Origin: an uncultured Bacteroidota bacterium
GTDB lineage: Bacteria > Bacteroidota > Bacteroidia > Bacteroidales > P3
DNA: 41,255 bases
Direction of reading: 5' to 3'
Assembly: GCA_900545215.1 (NCBI GenBank)
Contig: UQXW01000014.1
Location: 1-41,255, forward strand
Part shown: in pieces, positions 35,920 to 41,255 of the stretch
Layout: each line of letters starts with the position of its first letter
Numbering within the stretch: the first letter of the stretch is position 1
The notes under the pieces: model-generated
The model's input: only the letters and a program-made list of their open reading frames with translations
The model's database searches: none
Told to the model about the DNA's origin: nothing
Program-made: the position numbers and the translations under genes

Positions 35920-35956
35920 GAATCGGCGTTTGAGAAAATTCTTTCGGCGTTTCATT
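35920..35956. repeat. Second copy of the 7890-7930 dispersed element
   Basis: GAATCGGCGTTT, four differing bases, then AAATTCTTTCGGCG (35920-35949) matches 7890-7919 closely. In addition 35939-35956 is the exact reverse complement of 7866-7883 (18 bp). It lies in the 418-bp gap between hipB and cdaA, which holds no convincing gene. Decayed arms of a larger inverted repeat (TGCCGAAAC near 35889, GTTTCGGGCA near 35991-36000) surround it. Confidence 0.6.
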
Positions 35957-36068
35957 TTCGTAGAACGCAGGTTTATTTTTCTGAAACAGCGTTTCGGGCA
36001 AGGTGTTTCTTTGTCGGCGTGTTATCACAATGGCGATTTGTCGGTGTGGTCGGGGGATTGCGACGGGT

Positions 36069-36860
36069 TTATTCGTTGAATTCCTTGTTGAGGTATTGTT
36101 GCAGTTCGTTGGGGGTGAGACCTTGGCGTGCCATGCCTTGTTTTGCGACTGATATTTTGCCGGTTTGTTCGCTTACGATGACCGCAATGGCATCGGTTTG
36201 TTCCGTTATGCCGATTGCGGAACGGTGTCTCAATCCCATCGAGACGGGTATGTCCAAGTTCTTGCTTACCGGCAGTATGCAGCGTGCGGCTTTTATCTTG
36301 TTCTCCGATATGATGACGGCTCCGTCGTGCAGCGGCGTGTTCTTGAAAAAGATGGTCTCCAAGAGTTGTGAGCTTATCTGCGAGGTGAATGCCTCTCCGG
36401 TTTGAACGATTGCGTCCAAAGGATTGCTCTTGCAGATGACTATCAATGCTCCGGTGAGGGTTTGGGACATGTGAGTGCAGGCTTGCACTATCGGTGTTAC
36501 ATCGAGAGTGTTGTTTTCTTCTTTCGATTTCAGGTGAAGGAGCTTCAGCCATCGTCTGTTGCGGGTTTGGGAACCGAGACGGAGGAGAAACTGCCTTATC
36601 TCGCTTTGGAAGATGATTATGATTGCTATCACGCCGACGGAAATGAACTGGTCGAATATTTCGCTGAGCAGTTTCATATCCAAAAAGCGGATTACTTTCC
36701 ATGCAAAGAAGACCAATATGAACCCGATGAAGATGCTGATTGCGTTTGTACCTTTCAGCAGTTTGTAAAAGTAATAAAACAGCAGGGCTACGACGAATAT
36801 GTCTATCAGGTCGGTGATTCGGAAGGTAGGTAAGCCCTGTATGGCGGATAGGATTGTCAT
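36069..36860 (-). CDS. cdaA: Diadenylate cyclase CdaA (c-di-AMP synthase)
   Basis: This 263-residue protein makes cyclic di-AMP from two ATP. The N-terminus has three membrane helices (about 15-90: LIDIFVVALLFYYFYKLL, ISIFIGFILVFFAWKVI, VGVIAIIIIFQ). The DAC domain follows with the signature DGAVII (in FKNTPLHDGAVII) and RHRSAIG (in MGLRHRSAIGITEQTDA). Length is normal. The ATG overlaps the folP stop by four bases, so it is the second gene of a folP-cdaA operon, as in Bacteroides genomes. There is no visible partner regulator (CdaR) here, as usual for this phylum. Confidence 0.95.
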   Translation of the reverse strand: MTILSAIQGLPTFRITDLIDIFVVALLFYYFYKLLKGTNAISIFIGFILVFFAWKVIRFLDMKLLSEIFDQFISVGVIAIIIIFQSEIRQFLLRLGSQTRNRRWLKLLHLKSKEENNTLDVTPIVQACTHMSQTLTGALIVICKSNPLDAIVQTGEAFTSQISSQLLETIFFKNTPLHDGAVIISENKIKAARCILPVSKNLDIPVSMGLRHRSAIGITEQTDAIAVIVSEQTGKISVAKQGMARQGLTPNELQQYLNKEFNE

Positions 36861-37729
36861 TCGGCTGTATTATTGTAAAGTTCGAATAGTTTGATGCTCT
36901 CTTTGGCTTCTCGGACATCGTGAACCCGAAGTATGTCAGCTCCGTTTTGCAGGGCGAAGGCGTGAAGGAATGTCGTTCCGCAGAGGGCTTGTTCCGGCGT
37001 TATGCCGAGTGGGCGGTATATCATGCTTTTTCGCGATATTCCTGTCAGTATCGGCAAGCCGAAGACTTGAAATTCTTTCTGTCGACGCAGCAGTTCGTAA
37101 TTGTGTTCCACCGTTTTGCCGAAGCCGAAGCCCAAATCCAAGATGATGTCTTTTACTCCCGATTCCCGCAAACGCTTCAAGCGTATGGAGAAATAGTCGC
37201 ATATTTCAAGGAAAATATTGTTGTAGTGCGGGTTTTGCTGCATTTTGTCCGGTGTTGCGGGTGTGTGCATGAGTATGTAAGGCACTTGCAGTTCTGCAAC
37301 GGTCTCGAAGAGTTTTTCATCGAAACTTCCTCCGGATATGTCGTTGATTATCTCCGCTCCTTCTGCCACGCATGCTTTGCAGACCTCGCTCCAAACGGTG
37401 TCGATTGAAACGGGGATTTGCGGATAGGCTGCCTTGGCGTAACGTATGACCGGCAGGAGACGTTTGATTTCCTCTTGCGGAGAAACCAATTCGGCTCCGG
37501 GGCGGGTGGAACATGCACCAAGGTCTATTATATCCGTATTTTGCGATACTACCGCGTCAATTCTTTGCTTCGCACTGTCAAAAGAGTTGTATCTTCCACC
37601 ATCATAAAACGAGTCATCGGTAAGGTTAACTATTCCCATTACCAAGGGAGTGGAGAGATTGATGATTTTTTTGCCGCAAAGCAATGTTTTGTTAGTGGAA
37701 ATGTTTGTAATTTTGTCGTGTTCTTTCAT
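36857..37729 (-). CDS. folP: Dihydropteroate synthase
   Basis: This 290-residue protein joins dihydropterin pyrophosphate and p-aminobenzoate in folate synthesis. Family motifs are present: VMGIVNLTDDSFYDGG, DLGACSTRPGA, PVSIDT, INDISGGSFD, DLGFGFGKTVEHNYELL and LTGISRKSMI. Two small departures are NLTDDSF for the more usual NVTPDSF and DLGFGFGK where DPGFGFGK is common. The frame opens at 37747, but the promoter at 37749-37779 places transcription start near 37743, so the Met at 37729 is the likely start. It is first in the operon with cdaA. Confidence 0.95.
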   Translation of the reverse strand: MKEHDKITNISTNKTLLCGKKIINLSTPLVMGIVNLTDDSFYDGGRYNSFDSAKQRIDAVVSQNTDIIDLGACSTRPGAELVSPQEEIKRLLPVIRYAKAAYPQIPVSIDTVWSEVCKACVAEGAEIINDISGGSFDEKLFETVAELQVPYILMHTPATPDKMQQNPHYNNIFLEICDYFSIRLKRLRESGVKDIILDLGFGFGKTVEHNYELLRRQKEFQVFGLPILTGISRKSMIYRPLGITPEQALCGTTFLHAFALQNGADILRVHDVREAKESIKLFELYNNTAE

Positions 37730-37748
37730 AGTAGTGATTTTCAACAAG

Positions 37749-37779
37749 CAAAGGTAATAATTTTTATGAATAACACAAG
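37749..37779 (-). promoter_or_regulatory. folP-cdaA promoter
   Basis: On the minus strand CTTG (37779-37776, a 3/4 match to TTTG) is followed after 19 bp by TACCTTTG (37756-37749). The -33 box lies inside the coding start of the divergent DUF1599 gene (ATG at 37766), so the two transcription units overlap here. Confidence 0.55.
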
Positions 37780-38302
37780 TTCGGAATACGATAATGTCGT
37801 GAAAGTAAGTCGTAAGCTATTTGAGGATAAGCTCTCGGATTACGGTGCTTCGTGGAGGGTGTTGCGTCTTCCTTCGCTTACCGATCAGATTTTCATTAAA
37901 GCCAACCGCATCCGCAGCATTCAGGAAAGCGGTGTCAACCTTGTGGACGAGGGAATTGTATCGGAGTTCATCGGAATGATAAATTACGGTATCATTGCTC
38001 TTATTCAAATAGAGTTGAAGGACGAGCCGATCGACAAGGAACTGACAAAGACGAGGGCTTTGGAGCTTTACGATAAATATATAGGTATCACGAAGTCTTT
38101 GATGGAGAAGAAAAATCATGATTATTCCGAAGCATGGCGACAGATGAGGGTTAGTTCGATTACGGATTTGATTTTGATGAAGATTTACAGGCTGAAACAA
38201 ATAGAGGATAACCAAGGCAGGACTTTGGTCAGCGAAGGTGTGGAAGCTGGTTACGAGGATATAGTGAATTATTCGGTGTTTGCATGTATTAAATTGTCAT
38301 GA
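37766..38302 (+). CDS. DUF1599 family protein
   Basis: This 178-residue protein is built of two similar halves. LFEDKLSDYGASWRVLRLPSLTDQIFIKANRI (read as LFEDKLSDYGASWRVL and RLPSLTDQIFIKANRI) is echoed by LMEKKNHDYSEAWRQMRVSS and ITDLILMKIYRLKQIE. This duplicated helical module is the Bacteroidetes DUF1599 family (BT_3929-like), which may have a nucleotide-pyrophosphohydrolase-like fold. Its biochemical role is unknown to me. It is divergent from folP and overlaps the next gene by ATGA. The frame is open far upstream (37418), but that is antisense of folP; 37766 is the family start. Confidence 0.88.
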   Translation: MNNTSSEYDNVVKVSRKLFEDKLSDYGASWRVLRLPSLTDQIFIKANRIRSIQESGVNLVDEGIVSEFIGMINYGIIALIQIELKDEPIDKELTKTRALELYDKYIGITKSLMEKKNHDYSEAWRQMRVSSITDLILMKIYRLKQIEDNQGRTLVSEGVEAGYEDIVNYSVFACIKLS

Positions 38303-39435
38303 TGATGAAACTTTTGAGTACGATATTGAGGGTAATCTTCGGAGCGGTGTTCATGTTCTCCGGATTTGTGAAGGCTGTCGACCCTTGGGGTACGGCCTAT
38401 AAGATAGAGGAGTATCTTTCTGCCTTTTCGATGGGGTGGTTGAGCGATAAGATTTCTTTTCTGCCTGTTACGGTGTCTGTGATATTGTGTTGTGCGGAAT
38501 TCATGGTGGGAGTGCTGATGTTTTTCGGCTTCTTCCGTAAGGTGGTAAAGCCTGCGGCTGTGGTGTTCATGGCTTTCTTCACGGTCTTGACCTTTATCGA
38601 CGCTTTGACCAACAGGGTGAGCGATTGCGGTTGCTTCGGCGATGCGGTGAAACTGACGAATTGGGAGACGTTTTGGAAGAATATAGTGTTGGATTTGGTT
38701 TTGGCAGGAATTTATCTTTCCGAAAGGAAGATGAATTTTGCGAACTCACGGATTAACTCGAAACTTTTGACGGTTCTGTTCTCGTTGGTGATTTTGCTGT
38801 TTGCGATTTATAATACGGTTTATGAACCTGTAATCGATTTCAGGGCGTGGAAGATAGGTAATCAAATGGTTGCAGTGGGTGATGACAGGGTTCCGCCTGT
38901 CAGTTTTGCAACTTACAAGAACAATGTAACAGGAGAGGTGAAGGAGTTCGAGACCGAGGATTTGATGGAGGCGTATCAGAAAAATCCGAACTTCGCTTCC
39001 GAGTGGACTTTCGTGGATTCGAGAGTGGAAAACACCAATACCGTGGCGGCTGACGGCTTTTCATTGCAGGCTTTGGGCTTTGAAGAAGATGAGACTATGG
39101 ATATTCTTTCCGATACTTCGAGTGTGCTTTACATGATAAGCTCATACGATTTGAGAAAGGCCTCGGATAAGGGAATGAAAAGGGTGTTGGCTTTTGCCGA
39201 CAAGGCTGCCGAAAATGGTGCGAGGGTGATATTCGTAACGGCATCTTCGGTTGCCAACTGTGCTTCTTTCATGGAAAAGTACAAGACGGGGAATATTGTG
39301 TTCTATTCGGCTGATGACAAGGCGATAAAGACGATGTTGCGTTCTAATCCGGGAGTTGTGAAAATCGATAAGGGAAGAGTGGCGGACAAATGGTCATGGA
39401 GGAATCTGCCGGAGCCGACGGAGTATTTCAAGTAG
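38299..39435 (+). CDS. DoxX/MauE-like membrane protein (BT_3928 family)
   Basis: This 378-residue protein has an N-terminal four-helix DoxX/MauE-like membrane part (about 1-150). It includes VIFGAVFMFSGFVKAVDPWG, a helix around FMVGVLMFFGF and the cysteine motif SDCGCFGD. A further helix at about 155-172 (LLTVLFSLVILLFAIYN) is followed by a soluble domain of about 200 residues. That domain has a thioredoxin-like flavour (VLYMISSYDLRKASDKG, VIFVTAS), but I see no CxxC. The family follows DUF1599 in Bacteroides (BT_3929-BT_3928). A role in redox or respiration is plausible. The next gene starts immediately after its stop. Confidence 0.85.
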   Translation: MMMKLLSTILRVIFGAVFMFSGFVKAVDPWGTAYKIEEYLSAFSMGWLSDKISFLPVTVSVILCCAEFMVGVLMFFGFFRKVVKPAAVVFMAFFTVLTFIDALTNRVSDCGCFGDAVKLTNWETFWKNIVLDLVLAGIYLSERKMNFANSRINSKLLTVLFSLVILLFAIYNTVYEPVIDFRAWKIGNQMVAVGDDRVPPVSFATYKNNVTGEVKEFETEDLMEAYQKNPNFASEWTFVDSRVENTNTVAADGFSLQALGFEEDETMDILSDTSSVLYMISSYDLRKASDKGMKRVLAFADKAAENGARVIFVTASSVANCASFMEKYKTGNIVFYSADDKAIKTMLRSNPGVVKIDKGRVADKWSWRNLPEPTEYFK

Positions 39436-40440
39436 ATGTTTGCATATATTCTAAAGAAGACGGCTTACGGTCTGTTGGTGATGTTGGGTGTCGTATCTTT
39501 GATATTCGTACTCTTCAACATACTTCCCGGAGACCCTGCGAGGATGATGCTCGGGCAGAATGCCGATCAGGAAAGCATAGACTTGCTTCACAAGGAACTT
39601 GGTTTGGATAAGCCTCTTGGTATTCGTTATCTCAGGTATTTGAATGATTTAAGCCCTGTCGGGATTGACCATGAAGGGAACTTAGGTTTCAAGTTGCCGG
39701 AACTCGGACGAAGTTATCAGTCGGACAGAAGTGTGTCTTCCATTCTTGCGGAGGCTTTCCCGAATACCATATTGCTGGCTCTGGTGAGCATAACGATGGC
39801 TTTTGTCCTCGGAGTTTTGTTCGGTTCCGTTGCGGCTATATATAAGGATACGTGGATCGAGAAAGCCATTCTGCTGATTACTTCTTTGGGTATGAGTTTG
39901 CCTTCTTTCTTTGCGGCAATCCTCATAGCGTGGATATTCGCTTTTCTTTTGGCGGATTATACGGGTTTGTCGATGTTCGGAAGTTTGTATGGCGTAGATG
40001 ATTTCGGCAGGGGAGAGTACGTGGATTTGAAGAATATAATCCTTCCGGCTGTTACGCTCGGCATAAGACCGTTGTCCGTTATATGCGAGCTTACGAAAAG
40101 CACGATGAAAGAGGTGTTGCAGCAGGATTATATAAGGACTGCCAAGGCGAAGGGTTTGTCGATGTCCAAAATAATAAAGAATCATGCTTTGCGAAATACG
40201 CTCAATCCGGTTGTAAGTTCGATAAGCAGTTGGTTTGCGTCCTTGCTCGCCGGTGCTGTCTTTGTCGAATATATTTTCGATTGGAAAGGAGTTGGCGTTG
40301 TGATTGTCGATAGCTTGGAGAAGTACGATTTCCCTGTTCTTATGGGGGCTTTGATTGTTATATGTATAATGTTGGTCATTATAAACATATTGACGGATAT
40401 TGTTTATGCGTTTCTCGACCCGAGAATAAAGATTGCATGA
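39436..40440 (+). CDS. ABC transporter permease, DppB/OppB family
   Basis: This 334-residue inner-membrane permease has about six helices. The N-terminus (LIFVLFNILPGDPARMMLGQ) is the classic DppB/OppB signature. The cytoplasmic EAA loop that docks the ATPase is visible (QDYIRTAKAKGLSMSKIIKNHALRN, in two parts: QDYIRTAKAKGLSMSK and IIKNHALRNTLNP). An extended loop at about 70-100 is longer than in E. coli DppB. The start abuts the stop of the BT_3928-like gene without any gap. No ATPase or binding protein is in the window, so the substrate (peptide, nickel or other) is open. Confidence 0.92.
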   Translation: MFAYILKKTAYGLLVMLGVVSLIFVLFNILPGDPARMMLGQNADQESIDLLHKELGLDKPLGIRYLRYLNDLSPVGIDHEGNLGFKLPELGRSYQSDRSVSSILAEAFPNTILLALVSITMAFVLGVLFGSVAAIYKDTWIEKAILLITSLGMSLPSFFAAILIAWIFAFLLADYTGLSMFGSLYGVDDFGRGEYVDLKNIILPAVTLGIRPLSVICELTKSTMKEVLQQDYIRTAKAKGLSMSKIIKNHALRNTLNPVVSSISSWFASLLAGAVFVEYIFDWKGVGVVIVDSLEKYDFPVLMGALIVICIMLVIINILTDIVYAFLDPRIKIA

Positions 40441-40474
40441 TTTTACAGGGTATGTTGTTGTATTGAAATAGGGA

Positions 40475-41255
40475 ATGATGATTAGACGAATAGGCTTTTT
40501 GGCGATTGTTTTGCTCTTTGCCGCTTGTGCAAGGATTGTTACTCCGAGTGGTGGGGCGGTGGACAGAATTCCACCGAAAGAAATGAACGCCACTCCTAAG
40601 CAAAACAGCTTGAATTTCAAAGATAGGGGCTTTGTGGTGGAGTTCGATGAATATATAGTTTTGGATAATGTGAACCAAAAGTTGTTGGTGTCGCCTCCTT
40701 TGAGAGTAAAGCCGGAGATTTCAGCCAAATTGAAGAAACTTTATGTGAAAGGTTTGGATTCGTTGGCTGAGAATACCACTTATATTTTCGATTTCGCAGA
40801 TGTGATAACGGATTTCAACGAGGGTAATCGGTTGAAGAATTTCAAGTATGCTTTTTCCACAGGTTCTCAAATAGACAGTTTGTTCTATGAAGGCAGAGTC
40901 GTTGAGGGCTTTTCGCTGAAAAACGTCGCCGATAAGTTGGTGCTGTTATATGCAGATACCGTTTTGGCAAATTTATATGACAAAGATTGCGATTATATCA
41001 CACGAACGGATAGCACGGGACATTTTTCGTTTTCCAATCTGGCTGCCGGCACGTACAGGTTGTTGATTTTGGATGATAAGAACCAAAACAAGAGGTATGA
41101 TTTGCCCTCGGAGGGTGTGGGCTTTTCAAGGTATGCTGTGATGCCTTATGCCAAGGATAGTACCGATACGGTTTCTCGGAAGGATAATTTGTTTTTTTAT
41201 GAAGATGCAATGGGTAGCGTTCAGTCCGTTACGGACGCTCGTTGCAAGCGAAAAA
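40475..41255 (+). CDS. Ig-like (Big_5-type) lipoprotein, partial
   Basis: The frame is open from tandem ATGs at 40475/40478 to the window end, so at least 260 residues are encoded and the 3' end is missing. The N-terminus MMIRRIGFLAIVLLFAAC is a lipoprotein signal with Cys at 18. A mature start ARIVTPSGGAVDRIPP follows, then an Ig-like domain of the kind seen in Bacteroidetes envelope lipoproteins (FVVEFDEYIVLDN, LAENTTYIFDFADVITD). A second strand-rich part (about 180-215: SFSNLAAGTYRLLILDDKNQ) resembles a SdrD-B/carboxypeptidase-regulatory-like domain. It follows the permease by 34 bp. No partner function is evident. Confidence 0.85.
   Translation, partial: MMIRRIGFLAIVLLFAACARIVTPSGGAVDRIPPKEMNATPKQNSLNFKDRGFVVEFDEYIVLDNVNQKLLVSPPLRVKPEISAKLKKLYVKGLDSLAENTTYIFDFADVITDFNEGNRLKNFKYAFSTGSQIDSLFYEGRVVEGFSLKNVADKLVLLYADTVLANLYDKDCDYITRTDSTGHFSFSNLAAGTYRLLILDDKNQNKRYDLPSEGVGFSRYAVMPYAKDSTDTVSRKDNLFFYEDAMGSVQSVTDARCKRK

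Noticed and set aside
35717..36028. 103-codon minus-strand frame between hipB and cdaA
   Set aside because: Overlaps the dispersed inverted-repeat element, no start context and no protein-like pattern.
36025..36918. Minus-strand frame overlapping cdaA in another phase
   Set aside because: Basic, His/Arg-rich shadow translation; CdaA motifs are in the other frame.
37418..37765. Upstream extension of the DUF1599 frame
   Set aside because: Antisense to folP; the family starts at the Met at 37766.
39682..40728. 348-codon minus-strand frame over the permease and lipoprotein
   Set aside because: Low-complexity, antisense to a clear DppB-family protein.

Overview
The window comes from a member of the phylum Bacteroidetes (Bacteroidota), most likely order Bacteroidales. 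Four things point there. Many start sites are preceded by the Bacteroidetes promoter pattern (TTTG or TTG, 19-20 bp, then TAnnTTTG). A giant surface protein ends in a type IX secretion (T9SS) type A sorting domain. The block cdaA-folP / DUF1599-BT_3928-like has the gene order known from Bacteroides. Secreted proteins with 'AQ' signal-peptidase sites are common. I cannot name the genus from sequence alone.

Region 1 (1-7733) is a type II-C CRISPR-Cas locus. It has 22 identical 46-bp repeats with 21 complete ~30-nt spacers (array cut by the window start), then cas2, cas1 and a 1525-aa cas9 on the minus strand, and a tracrRNA on the plus strand just upstream of cas9. The most striking observation is that every repeat carries a near-consensus Bacteroidetes promoter, TTG-19 bp-TATCTTTG. 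Each spacer may therefore be transcribed from its own repeat, as reported for Neisseria and Campylobacter II-C arrays. The tracrRNA promoter uses the same TATCTTTGCAG string, joined to an inverted copy of the repeat's first half.

Region 2 (7734-15630) starts with an intergenic element that can fold two ways. It is followed by an apparent operon for a secreted TPR protein, an outer-membrane beta-barrel protein and a small helical protein. Beyond a bidirectional terminator are a short secreted protein and a sulfatase-modifying-factor-like protein on the minus strand.

Region 3 (15634-23187) is an Rhs polymorphic-toxin accessory region. It holds an N-terminally short Rhs core with a variable C-terminal tip and a small lipoprotein behind it. 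An orphan zincin-like tip (HELKH) overlaps the next secreted gene. Two paralogous secreted proteins bracket the Rhs gene, and a broken Rhs fragment lies at the far end. The layout resembles a reservoir of displaced Rhs tips with candidate immunity genes. Two small secreted-protein genes follow on the minus strand.

Region 4 (23319-35171) is one adhesin of about 3,900 residues, split by a one-base frameshift near 28733. The first half keeps the signal peptide and the second keeps the T9SS sorting domain. An ATGA overlap could allow translation to restart at the break.

Region 5 (35206-41255) begins with hipB and a broken hipA remnant. A conserved housekeeping block follows: folP-cdaA on the minus strand and, divergently, DUF1599, a DoxX/BT_3928-like membrane protein, a DppB-like permease and a lipoprotein cut by the window end.
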